A stretch of 64,000 nt of DNA from Oceanibacterium hippocampi. Its GTDB lineage: Bacteria > Pseudomonadota > Alphaproteobacteria > Sneathiellales > Sneathiellaceae. Below the pieces are notes generated by a model. It made no database searches. It worked only from the letters and a program-made list of their open reading frames with translations, and had not been told where the DNA came from. The stretch spans positions 248,001 to 312,000 of the forward strand of contig NZ_FWFR01000004.1 in the NCBI RefSeq assembly GCF_900172325.1, in the 5' to 3' direction. Shown piece by piece: positions 25,629 to 33,817 of the stretch. The translations under genes and the position numbers were made by a program. How positions within the stretch are numbered: the stretch's first letter is position 1; the number at the start of each line of letters is the position of its first letter.

Positions 25629-26609
25629 TCAGATCCTCAGGAAGTCGAGCCGATCGGCCGCCGACAGGATGACCGGCTTGCCGGGCTCGGGATCGTAAAG
25701 CTGTCCGTCGAGGGTGAAGCGGCAGGTCATGTCGAGTTCGACGCGGCCTGCGCCACAGCTCCGGTAGCCGGCCGGCAGGGCGCGCTCGGGCCCGCCGTAG
25801 AGCAGCTTGCCCGCGCGGCGGAACAGGTGGTCGGGCGGATAGTCGATGGCCGTGAAGCGGAGCGGCTCGCGGTCATCGTTCCAGAACGGGCGGGAGCCCA
25901 GCACAAGCCGGTCGAGTGTCGTCGCCAGCACGAGCAGGCGCTCGGCTTCGGGCCTGACCTCCCCGTCGATCCGGATCGATACATTCTCGCCACGCAGCAC
26001 CGAGCCCTCGGCGCCCCGGAATAGCCAGTTCGCGAGCAGTCCAAGAAGGGTGACGCCGTTCGCGAGCGCTGCTTCCAGGCCCAGTGAATGGACCCGGTCC
26101 CGGCAGAGCTCGATCGCCTGCACGATTGCCGCGGCGCCGAAGAACATGCCCCGCTGGGGCGGAAAGCCGGCCGCGTTCTCCAGACGCAGGACGTGACGGT
26201 TGCGGATCGCCGGTTCCGGCCCGTCGCCGGCAAGCCCGCGATGGAGCTTGCGGAGCGCCGATCCGGGTCGACCGGTCAGGCCGACATCGGCGGCCGTCAT
26301 GTTCGTCATGCCGCGCGGCAGGATGGCGATGGCCGGCGGCGACTCGAAGGGGCGGTCCTCGAGAATGTGGGTGAGCCCGGCCTGGACCGTCCCGTCGCCG
26401 CCGTTCAGGGCGACCACGCGGGTCCCGTCGGCGGCCAGGTGGCGCAGGATATCGGGCATTTCAGCGACGTCGCCGAGCTTGTAGTGGTCGATGCCCGGCA
26501 GGTCGTCGAGCACCGCCTCGATCGCCTCCATGCCACGCCGGTTGCGCTGGCTGAGCGGGTTGCTGATGAGCGCGAAATGGCCGCGCCGGCTTCTGTCGGT
26601 CATGGTCAT
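25629..26609 (-). CDS. Ceramide-kinase-like lipid kinase (DAGK catalytic fold)
   Basis: 326 aa. The diacylglycerol-kinase nucleotide motif VVALNGGDGTVQAGLTHIL (GGDGT at 70-74) and the later AIAILPRGMTNMTAADV match lipid and sphingosine kinases. Soluble, probably at the inner face of the membrane. Within a ceramide locus, phosphorylation of ceramide is the likeliest role; Caulobacter has such a kinase encoded near spt. Start ATG 26609 (an in-frame ATG follows two codons on), 7 bp after lptG. Confidence 0.78.
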   Translation of the reverse strand: MTMTDRSRRGHFALISNPLSQRNRRGMEAIEAVLDDLPGIDHYKLGDVAEMPDILRHLAADGTRVVALNGGDGTVQAGLTHILEDRPFESPPAIAILPRGMTNMTAADVGLTGRPGSALRKLHRGLAGDGPEPAIRNRHVLRLENAAGFPPQRGMFFGAAAIVQAIELCRDRVHSLGLEAALANGVTLLGLLANWLFRGAEGSVLRGENVSIRIDGEVRPEAERLLVLATTLDRLVLGSRPFWNDDREPLRFTAIDYPPDHLFRRAGKLLYGGPERALPAGYRSCGAGRVELDMTCRFTLDGQLYDPEPGKPVILSAADRLDFLRI

Positions 26610-26616
26610 CGCGTGC

Positions 26617-27729
26617 TCAGAGGGGATGGCGGCGCTGGCGTTCGGCGCCGACCCCGGTAGCCGCCGGCTCGCGCCGGAAAAGCAGCGTCGCGGCGAGACT
26701 GAACAGCGCGATCGGCGGTCCCCACGCGCTGAGCCATGGCGGCAGGAAGCCGACGGCGCCGGTCGCGAGCGCCCAGCGTTCCAGCATCATGTAACCGAAA
26801 CCGAAGGCGATCGTCGCAATCAGAAGGCGCGTGAACGACGCGGCGAGACGGCCGTCATGAGCCAGCGCGACGACCAGCAGGATGATCAGGATCGGCTTGA
26901 CGATCCCGGCGAGGCGATGGTGGAACCACGACGCCAGCCGCTGTCGGGCCAGGGTGCCCTGGGTGTCGTCGTTCTTCAGCTTGTAGAGCAGCGGCAGCGA
27001 CAGTTCGCGCGGTTCGCGGGCGAGCAGGCCGATATTCTCGAGCGGAAGCTCGGCGTTCCATTCCTCCCTGTCATGTCGTATCGCGCGCGAGGATTCGACG
27101 GGGTAGCGGGTCACGTCCTCGAACTGCCATCCGGTCCGGGTCGGATGGGCCCGCTGCACGTCGATCCGCTCGACCAGGATTCCGTCCGCGGCCCGCCGGA
27201 AGATGCTGAAGGGATTGGCGATGCCCTCGGCGCTCGCGGTCGCCGGGAAGCGGAAGATCAGGTCACCGTGATGCACCCAGACGACATCGTTGGGGTTGTT
27301 GCTGGAGATGTCGCGATAGGGTCCGAGACCACGGTCGCGCAGCCCGTCGGCGGCATAGGGCACCGCGACATTGTCGAGCGTCACGCTGAACAGGACGAGC
27401 AGCGCGGCCGCGGGCCAGAGGCTCCGGACGACGCCGAAATTGGACAGGCCGGTATTCCAGAGCGCGACCAGTTCCCGGTGCCGCATCAGTTCGCCGAAGG
27501 CCAGTGCCGTGGCCAGCAGGCTCGCGATCGGCATCAGGTCGGCGGCGATGTCCGGCAGGCGGAGAAGGGCGTAGCCGGCAAGCGCCGGGATCCCGCCGCC
27601 TTCGCGCGCGAGAACGTTGTCGGCGCGCTCCATCAGGTCGAAACTGAGCGCGAGCATGACCCCGCCCGCCATCAGGAAGGCAAAGCGGACCAGCATGACG
27701 ATGCTGAGATAGCGGGCGAAGGTCGTCAT
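26617..27729 (-). CDS. LptG-like permease (YjgP/YjgQ family)
   Basis: 370 aa. Three N-terminal membrane helices (residues about 8-120), a periplasmic beta-jellyroll-type middle and three C-terminal helices are visible, as in LptG. ASLLATALAFGELMRHRELVALWNTGLS is the cytoplasmic coupling-helix region. It overlaps lptF-like by ATGA and leads directly into the lipid kinase. Placement inside a sphingolipid operon, not with lptA/B/C, suggests a paralogue that extracts an anionic sphingolipid from the inner membrane. The housekeeping LPS pair could instead simply reside here. Confidence 0.85.
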   Translation of the reverse strand: MTTFARYLSIVMLVRFAFLMAGGVMLALSFDLMERADNVLAREGGGIPALAGYALLRLPDIAADLMPIASLLATALAFGELMRHRELVALWNTGLSNFGVVRSLWPAAALLVLFSVTLDNVAVPYAADGLRDRGLGPYRDISSNNPNDVVWVHHGDLIFRFPATASAEGIANPFSIFRRAADGILVERIDVQRAHPTRTGWQFEDVTRYPVESSRAIRHDREEWNAELPLENIGLLAREPRELSLPLLYKLKNDDTQGTLARQRLASWFHHRLAGIVKPILIILLVVALAHDGRLAASFTRLLIATIAFGFGYMMLERWALATGAVGFLPPWLSAWGPPIALFSLAATLLFRREPAATGVGAERQRRHPL

Positions 27730-28946
27730 GGGCTGACCGGGCCGTCGGTCGCTGTCCGCTTGCTGTGGGAGGACGCGAATATCGATGCCCAGGCGAGGAT
27801 CCCGTTGCCGCGGGTTACCTTCGTCGCGGCATAGCGGAACAGCAGCAGGCTGCCGACGGTGAAGAGCAGGAAGGGCAGCCAGAGGCCGAGCAGCACGCCG
27901 GCATCGCCGGACTCGACCAGGTTCTTCCCGAAATCGAGGGCCTCGTTGTAGAGCACGAGGATGAGGACGCCGACCGGCAGACCCGGGGCGTACTTGCTGC
28001 GGCGCGGCGAACGGGCCAGCGGGATGGCGAGGAACGGCAGGGGCAGGATCGACAGGATACGGACCAGGCGGTTGTGCATTTCGGCCGTCATGTCGTCGAC
28101 ATCGATACCGTTCGGCGGCGATTCATGCTTGTCCCAGAGCTCGGGGAGGGTGAATTCCCGTTCATCCTTGCCGCGTGGCGTCAGGGTCTCGCCGTCGCGG
28201 CCGGCGATCGGTGTGCGGAGCTCGCGGAAGGCGACTGCGCTCTCGGGCAGACCGTCGGGATCTGCCCGCTGCGTCGCGGTGTCCGGCTCGAGACTCGGAT
28301 AGCCATTGGCGCTGACGCCGTTGAACATGCGGAGGACCGGCGCGCCGGTCCCGACGGTGAGCGCGATCTCCGCCTGTTCGGCGGTGATGACCGTGCTGGT
28401 CCCGTCGTCCTCGGTCCGATAGAGAAAGATCCGCTCGAACTTCTGCTTGTTGGCGGAAACCTTCTCGATCAGGAAGGTCGTGCCGTCGACGGTCAGGAAC
28501 TCGCCCTCGTTCAGCAGTGCGTGGATCGCCGCGTTGGTGATGTCGAAGACCATGACCCGATAGGCGAAGCGGCCGTAGGGTTGCATGTAGCTCAGCATGA
28601 TCGCAGCGACCAGGCCGGCCGCAAGCGTGACCCCGGCGATCGGCAGGGCGAGACGAGGCAGGCTGATCCCGGCGGAATGCAGCACATCGAGCTCGCTGTC
28701 GCGCTGCAGGCGCCGGAAGCCGAGCAGGACGCCGAGGAAGAGGCCGAGCGGAAGCGCGATCCCCAGATAGTGGGGCAGCAGGAAGGCGAGCAGCTCGAAG
28801 ACGATGTTGATCGGACCGTTGGCGCCGAGCACGGTCTCGAGAATGCGCAGGGTCCGTTCGGTGAGCAGCGCCAGCAATGCAATCCCGATCGTCGCTGCAA
28901 GCGGGCGCAGCACGACGTGCAGCAAATAGCGATCGAGAACGGTCAT
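27726..28946 (-). CDS. LptF-like permease (YjgP/YjgQ family)
   Basis: 406 aa. LptF layout: N-terminal helices, coupling region FRRLQRDSELDVLHSAGISLPRLALP, a large periplasmic domain (about residues 130-300) and three C-terminal helices. It forms a heterodimer with the LptG-like product in LptB2FG-type exporters. No LptB ATPase gene is seen in this window, so the pair would have to borrow one. It is the first gene of a four-gene unit ending in the nucleotidyltransferase. Confidence 0.85.
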   Translation of the reverse strand: MTVLDRYLLHVVLRPLAATIGIALLALLTERTLRILETVLGANGPINIVFELLAFLLPHYLGIALPLGLFLGVLLGFRRLQRDSELDVLHSAGISLPRLALPIAGVTLAAGLVAAIMLSYMQPYGRFAYRVMVFDITNAAIHALLNEGEFLTVDGTTFLIEKVSANKQKFERIFLYRTEDDGTSTVITAEQAEIALTVGTGAPVLRMFNGVSANGYPSLEPDTATQRADPDGLPESAVAFRELRTPIAGRDGETLTPRGKDEREFTLPELWDKHESPPNGIDVDDMTAEMHNRLVRILSILPLPFLAIPLARSPRRSKYAPGLPVGVLILVLYNEALDFGKNLVESGDAGVLLGLWLPFLLFTVGSLLLFRYAATKVTRGNGILAWASIFASSHSKRTATDGPVSP

Positions 28947-29011
28947 CGGGTCGGGCGCATTCCGGCTTCGGCAGGCGACGGCCGCGTGTCGCCGGCGTTT
29001 TCAGGCACGCG

Positions 29012-29029
29012 CCGGTCGGATCGGACCGG
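29012..29029. other. Small stem-loop in the gap before the lptF-like gene
   Basis: CCGGTC-GGATCG-GACCGG, 6-bp arms, in the 130-bp gap between the metallophosphoesterase stop and the lptF-like start. It may end the upstream transcript; no T-run is present. Confidence 0.3.
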
Positions 29030-29076
29030 AACGCGGAAGCGGCAAGATATGCCAGCGGCAAACAGGCTCTGCAAGC

Positions 29077-29982
29077 TCATAGCACAGACTCGCGCGCAGT
29101 CGTGAAGTTGCCTGTCCTGCCGTCGAGACGGCGAACCGTCATCTCGATCCGCCAGCGGTCGCCCTGCTCGACGAACCGGTAGAGGTGATAACTCGCGGCA
29201 TAGCCGTCCCGGTCGATGCCCGAGGCGGAGGCGGCGCCGATCACCGGGATTGGTCCGGCCGGCCCGTCGATCGCCGCCTGCACGAAGTGATGGACATGGC
29301 CGTGCAGCACGAGATCGGCGCCGTGGCGGGCAAGCAGGGCACGAAAGGCCGGCGCGTCGGTCAGCCGCTTGCGGGACGATGTCACCCCCTCCGCGGGGGG
29401 ATGGTGGATCAGGATGCAGCGGCAACGGCCGTTATCGGCGAGGCGCGAAAGCAGCCCGTCAAGCCGTTCGAGCTGGGCCCGGCCGAGCGTACCGGTTGCC
29501 CGGGTCGGCGCTGTCGGCAGCGCGCTCGACAGGCCGATCAAGTCGAGCGGACCGCGCCGGCGCAGCCAGGGGAAGCCGTCCCGCGGGCCTTCCGGTGCAA
29601 CGCCGGGATCGCTGTCGTCGCCCCGCATGTAGGCGCGCCACCCGGCCAGCGAAACGGCTTCGGGGAGCGCGACATAGGCGTCGTGATTGCCGGGAATGAC
29701 GGAGACTTCGGATGCGCTCCCAAGCGTTTCGAGCCATGCGCTGGCAGCCCGGAACTCCGCCGGCAGCGCGATATTGGTAAGATCGCCGGTGAGCGCGACA
29801 TGATCGTGCGGCTGTCGCCCGAGGTCGTCGAGCAGGCGGGCGAGGATTTCGGGGCGATGCAGATGCTTGCGCCGACGATGCCATGACAGGAAGCCGAGCA
29901 AACGCTTGCCGGCGAGTGCCACCGGGCCGGCCGGGGGCAACGGACCGATATGCGGGTCGGTGAGATGTGCCAGGACAAACAT
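29077..29982 (-). CDS. Calcineurin-like metallophosphoesterase
   Basis: 301 aa from ATG 29982. All five metal-site motifs are present: FVLAHLTDPHIG, ALTGDLTN, VIPGNHDAY, ILIHHPP and LVLHGHVHH. There is no signal peptide. It lies between the head-group transferase and lptF-like genes, running with them, so it probably acts on a phosphorylated sphingolipid or head-group precursor. The family also includes cAMP phosphodiesterases and LpxH-like enzymes, so the substrate is open. Confidence 0.82.
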   Translation of the reverse strand: MFVLAHLTDPHIGPLPPAGPVALAGKRLLGFLSWHRRRKHLHRPEILARLLDDLGRQPHDHVALTGDLTNIALPAEFRAASAWLETLGSASEVSVIPGNHDAYVALPEAVSLAGWRAYMRGDDSDPGVAPEGPRDGFPWLRRRGPLDLIGLSSALPTAPTRATGTLGRAQLERLDGLLSRLADNGRCRCILIHHPPAEGVTSSRKRLTDAPAFRALLARHGADLVLHGHVHHFVQAAIDGPAGPIPVIGAASASGIDRDGYAASYHLYRFVEQGDRWRIEMTVRRLDGRTGNFTTARESVL

Positions 29983-30018
29983 GTCTTGCCTTCCGCCGTC
30001 GTCGCTATCCGGCACCGG

Positions 30019-30858
30019 TCAGGCCACGCCGGCGCGAGCCAGATCCCGCGCCGCGATGATCCGCTCGACCAGGGCGAGGTCGTCCGGCTTGTCGACGTCG
30101 ACCGCGGCCTCCGCGTCATCGAGGAAAACCAGGCCGGCGCGAAGTTCGAGCCTCGCCGAAAGATAGGCCATCGCGGCGCCGCTCGACAGCCGCCCGAGCA
30201 GATAGCGGAACAGCAGGCCTAGGCCGACCTTGCGCGCCATCCGCCAGGGCTTCTTCCGCTCCTGCTCGACGCGGCGCCAGAAGGCAATCGCCTCGAGGCC
30301 CCGCTCGGTGCGGACCACGAACAGGTTGCAGCCGCTTGCCGGCCCGTCGGAGAACTTGAGGTAGGTGCGCCGCGACTCCGGGAAACGGCTCCGGATCGTC
30401 GTCTCGCGGGCCAGGGCGGCGGCAACGTCGTAATTGCCCTGCTCGGCCTCGGCCACGACCCGGGTGAGCCATTCCGGTTTCAGCAGGGGATGATCTCCGG
30501 TGGTGATCAGGAGTGGCGGCGAGAGATATTCGCTCGCGGCGGCGCGGACGCTTTCCGCGGGCGTCGCCCGGGCGGGAATCGTTACCAGTCTGCCGGCGGC
30601 GATCAGCGGGGCCAGTTCGTCGAGACTGTCGATGGTGCTTGGATCGTCGAGTACCAGTCCGATGCGTCCGGTGCCGGGCCAGGCGAGCAGGGCGTCGACG
30701 ACGCGGAGCAGCATGGTGCGGCCGGCGACCGGGGCGAGGCACTTGTAGGCGACGCCCGCCGCCGCCGCGACCGGATCGTTCGCGGCCCGGCTGCCGGCAA
30801 GGACCAGAATGTCGATCTTGTTCCCGGTCGTCTCCCCCGCAGCCGCCGGTGCGGTCAC
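30019..30858 (-). CDS. NTP-transferase-domain protein (MobA/GlmU-like fold)
   Basis: 279 aa from GTG 30858, which overlaps the ceramide synthase stop (GTGA). The N-terminal IDILVLAGSRAANDP and YKCLAPVAGRTMLLRVVDALL form a modified nucleotidyltransferase signature (LAGxR... K..P..GR.ML); ITTGDHPLL and DVDKPDDLALVE are typical later segments. No membrane helix. It probably activates or transfers the phospho-head group of the sphingolipid; comparable genes occur near spt in Caulobacter. The true substrate is unknown. Confidence 0.7.
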   Translation of the reverse strand: MTAPAAAGETTGNKIDILVLAGSRAANDPVAAAAGVAYKCLAPVAGRTMLLRVVDALLAWPGTGRIGLVLDDPSTIDSLDELAPLIAAGRLVTIPARATPAESVRAAASEYLSPPLLITTGDHPLLKPEWLTRVVAEAEQGNYDVAAALARETTIRSRFPESRRTYLKFSDGPASGCNLFVVRTERGLEAIAFWRRVEQERKKPWRMARKVGLGLLFRYLLGRLSSGAAMAYLSARLELRAGLVFLDDAEAAVDVDKPDDLALVERIIAARDLARAGVA

Positions 30859-32057
30859 GCCAGGGCCTTTTCGTAGACCCGGTAACGCTTGTGGACGTGG
30901 GTGCCCAGCAGCTCGATCATGGCCCGCATCGGCCCGTTGCTTTCGAGGATCCAGGACAGCTCCGCGTGCCGGGTGCCTATCGCCGTGTGGTGCTTGCGAA
31001 TTCGCTCGATCACGCCATAGGCGAGGGCGCCGCCGGTCGCGGTATTGTGGTACTCCCGCTTCACGCCCATCAGCGGCAGCCGGACGGTGTCGGTCCCCCG
31101 GACCTTGAGGCGCCAGAGCAGCCTGGCCCAGCCGAACGGCAACAGGCGGCCGCCGAGATCGCGGATCGCCTCGTTGAGATTGGGCAGGGTCACCGCCATC
31201 GAGGCCGGCTTGCCGTTCACCTCGCCTATGGCGACGAAATCGGCCGACACGATGGGTCTCAGCGACTTCCCGAGATAGGCGAGTTCCGCGTCGTTGAACG
31301 GCACGAAGCCCCAGTTGTCCTGCCAGGCATCGTTGAAGATCTCGACGATCGTGGCGATTTCCTCGTCGAAGCGCTTCATGTTCATCGGCCGGAAGGACAG
31401 CGACGAGCGTTTCGCGGGATTGTCGAGAAGCTTCTGGACCCGGGGCGGAATCTCGGCCTGGAAATCGTACAGATAGGCGAGCAGGTCGACCGCCTTGTGA
31501 TAGCCGCATTCCTCCAGCCGTTCCGCGTAGTAGGGAAAGGCATGGCCCATCATCATGTAGGGCGGGCTGTCGAAGCCATCGACCAGTAGGCCGCTCTCGT
31601 CGTTGATCGAGAGCGTGAACGGCCCGGTGACGCGCTTGATGTCGCGGGCCCGGAGCCAGGTCTCGGCGGTTTCGATCAGGGCCCCGAAGACCGCCGCATC
31701 GTCGATCGCGTCAAGGAAGCCGAACTGGCCGGTCGCATCGCGATGGCGTTCCAGGTGGGCCCGGTTGACCTGGGCGCTGATCCGGCCAACCGGCCTGCCG
31801 TCCCGCCGCGCGATCCAGTATGCGACCTCGGCATTGGCGAAGAACGGATTGCGTATCGGGTTCAGATGGTCGAAACGCTCGAACAGCAGCGGGGCGACCC
31901 AGTTCGGATCGTTCGCGAAGATCCGCCCGACGAAGGTCAGGAATTCCTTCATCGCCGCCTTGCCCTCGACCCGCTCGACGGTGATCGGTCCCGTGGCGAG
32001 GGCAGCCGACAGCGCCGGACCGCCCGCCGCGGCGGGATCGACCGCCCGCGCGTTCAT
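30855..32057 (-). CDS. bcerS: Bacterial ceramide synthase (bCerS-type, GNAT-like acyltransferase)
   Basis: 400 aa. The segment VGRIFANDPNWVAPLLFERFDHLNPIRNPFF..AEVAYWIARRDGRPVGRISAQVNRAH is the characteristic start of a large GNAT-like family. That family includes the Caulobacter enzyme bCerS, which N-acylates the sphingoid base and is unrelated to eukaryotic ceramide synthases. A second motif, GPFTLSINDESGLLVDGFDSPPYMMMGH, is also typical. Both ends overlap neighbours (ATGA, GTGA), so hydroxylase, bCerS and NTP-transferase are one operon. Confidence 0.82.
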   Translation of the reverse strand: MNARAVDPAAAGGPALSAALATGPITVERVEGKAAMKEFLTFVGRIFANDPNWVAPLLFERFDHLNPIRNPFFANAEVAYWIARRDGRPVGRISAQVNRAHLERHRDATGQFGFLDAIDDAAVFGALIETAETWLRARDIKRVTGPFTLSINDESGLLVDGFDSPPYMMMGHAFPYYAERLEECGYHKAVDLLAYLYDFQAEIPPRVQKLLDNPAKRSSLSFRPMNMKRFDEEIATIVEIFNDAWQDNWGFVPFNDAELAYLGKSLRPIVSADFVAIGEVNGKPASMAVTLPNLNEAIRDLGGRLLPFGWARLLWRLKVRGTDTVRLPLMGVKREYHNTATGGALAYGVIERIRKHHTAIGTRHAELSWILESNGPMRAMIELLGTHVHKRYRVYEKALA

Positions 32058-32815
32058 CGTGCGCCGGCCCTCCGCTCTTCCGCTCCTTCGGCCCGCGCCG
32101 GGGTCAGCGCGGCGACCCAGGGGAAGCGCCGGGCCTCCTCCTCATCATAGCCGAGATTGAACACGGTCGCGCTTCTCGGGAAGCGCTTCGGCTCGTTGTA
32201 GAGGGTGCCGAGAACACGGTCCCAGAAATAGTTGGTGATCCCGTAATTGCCCTTCTCGCTGTGGAAATGGTGCGCGAGATGGAGCTTCTTGATGCGCATC
32301 AGCCACTGCCATTTCGGCACGAAGCGCAGATGCTGCACGCAATGGCAGAACTCGTAGAAGCAGGTCGTGAAGACACCCGAGGCGAAGGCCGCGGCGGCGG
32401 CGCCCGGGCCGCCGATCAGCCAACCGATCGGGATTGTCACCATCGCGATCGTCGGCAGGGTCGTGTAGAGCGCGCCGAACAGCACGCTGAGGTCGTTCGG
32501 ATCCTGGTGATGGTCGAAATGGATCCGCTTCCAGAGGCTCGCGGTCAGCGGCGAGCGGTAGAGCCAGCGCCCGTGCAGCACGTAGCGGTGCAGGAGGTAC
32601 CAGACCAGCGGATAGATCGGCAGCACGATCGCCGCGGCGACGAGGCTGGCCGGCACATTCTCGGTCCAGCGTACGGCGAGCACGGTCAGCACCGCGCCGA
32701 GCGCGATATAGGTCATCACCGCGTAATGCGTGAAATAGGCGCCGACGAGATCGCGGAACGACATCTTGTCGAGGAAATACTTCTTGCCGGACCAGGGTCC
32801 GATACTCGGTTTCAC
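32054..32815 (-). CDS. Fatty acid hydroxylase/sterol desaturase-family membrane enzyme
   Basis: 253 aa with about four membrane helices. Di-iron histidine boxes are visible: H76-x4-H81, H99-x2-HH102/103, H158-x3-H162 and H179-x2-HH182/183. This clan includes ceramide fatty-acyl 2-hydroxylases and C4 sphinganine hydroxylases. Being the first gene of the bCerS operon, it most likely hydroxylates the ceramide acyl chain or base. Confidence 0.82.
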   Translation of the reverse strand: MKPSIGPWSGKKYFLDKMSFRDLVGAYFTHYAVMTYIALGAVLTVLAVRWTENVPASLVAAAIVLPIYPLVWYLLHRYVLHGRWLYRSPLTASLWKRIHFDHHQDPNDLSVLFGALYTTLPTIAMVTIPIGWLIGGPGAAAAAFASGVFTTCFYEFCHCVQHLRFVPKWQWLMRIKKLHLAHHFHSEKGNYGITNYFWDRVLGTLYNEPKRFPRSATVFNLGYDEEEARRFPWVAALTPARAEGAEERRAGAR

Positions 32816-32836
32816 GCCGTTGCTCCCGTCATTCGC

Positions 32837-33739
32837 TCAGGCCGCGAGCTTCGGCGCCCTGTCGAGCAGCTCGAAGGCGTCGTGGCGGACATGGTTGCGT
32901 TCCATCTCGTCGCGGATCATCTGCTCGGTCACGATCCCGCGCTCGATGCATTCGCGCAGCAGGCCGAAGAAAAAGCGCTCCTGGTTGCCGTCCGGATGAC
33001 GACGGTATTTGCCGAGGAAGGCGTGTTCGCCAAACATCCGGCGGCGCCAGCGCATGACCCATCCGAGCGGCGGGAAATGCGGATAGGTGTCGGACGGGGT
33101 CCAGTCGATGGGCAGGCCTGTCTTCCACGGCTGGGTCAGCCGGCGGGTATTGTGCAACAGCTTCGTCGCCGGCGTCAGGCGGTCGAAATCGTTCCATTCC
33201 GGTTCGATCAGGCCGATCGATCCGGCCGGCTCGAGCTTGAGCGAGATCCACGGCATGTAGTCCCGCTGGCCGGTGAACATCTCGTTGAACTGCTGCTCGG
33301 TCTTCCAGTGTGTGAGCCTGGCGCAGTCGAGCAGCATCACCGAGGAGGCGTAGAAGCCGCGCCAGCCTTTCGGCCCGCTTCGTGCCCGGCACAGGATGGC
33401 CTTGCCTTCCATGTCGCGGTCGAGCAGCTCGCGGATGTCGCCGACGGCGAAGATGTCCGGGTCCATGACCACGGCCCGGCCCTCGTAGCCCATCAGTTCC
33501 GGCGGCATGAAGCGAAGCGGCGTGAAGGACTGCAGGTCGTCGTTCCGCCAGGGCCGGGTCACGCCGTCACGGAGATATTCCTGGCCTTCACGTGCCGCCA
33601 TGAAGGGATGGTCGGCGGTGTCGATGATGCGCACGTCGAAGCTGTCGGCGCTGGCCGAGTTCCGTTTCAGCGAATACTGGGCGACAAGGGCGCCGAGCAT
33701 CTGCCGATGATTGGTATGAATGAAAACGCATGGCCTCAT
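32837..33739 (-). CDS. Glycosyltransferase-like protein, GT8-like, copy 1
   Basis: 300 aa, soluble. It starts MRPCVFIHTNHRQMLGALVAQYSLKRN; AVVMDPDIFAVGDI carries a DxD metal and nucleotide-sugar motif, preceded by GYEGRA, as in GT-A-fold glycosyltransferases. It lies 22 bp upstream of the hydroxylase gene. A gap-free paralogue is at 37076-37978, clearly more than half identical by eye. Transfer of sugar to ceramide is the favoured role. Confidence 0.65.
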   Translation of the reverse strand: MRPCVFIHTNHRQMLGALVAQYSLKRNSASADSFDVRIIDTADHPFMAAREGQEYLRDGVTRPWRNDDLQSFTPLRFMPPELMGYEGRAVVMDPDIFAVGDIRELLDRDMEGKAILCRARSGPKGWRGFYASSVMLLDCARLTHWKTEQQFNEMFTGQRDYMPWISLKLEPAGSIGLIEPEWNDFDRLTPATKLLHNTRRLTQPWKTGLPIDWTPSDTYPHFPPLGWVMRWRRRMFGEHAFLGKYRRHPDGNQERFFFGLLRECIERGIVTEQMIRDEMERNHVRHDAFELLDRAPKLAA

Positions 33740-33817
33740 GCGGCCGACTCCTCACTCTTCCACATCCGTTCGCAGGGCGTCATCCTACAACAAACTGGTG
33801 GAATCGTCGCGTTCAGA

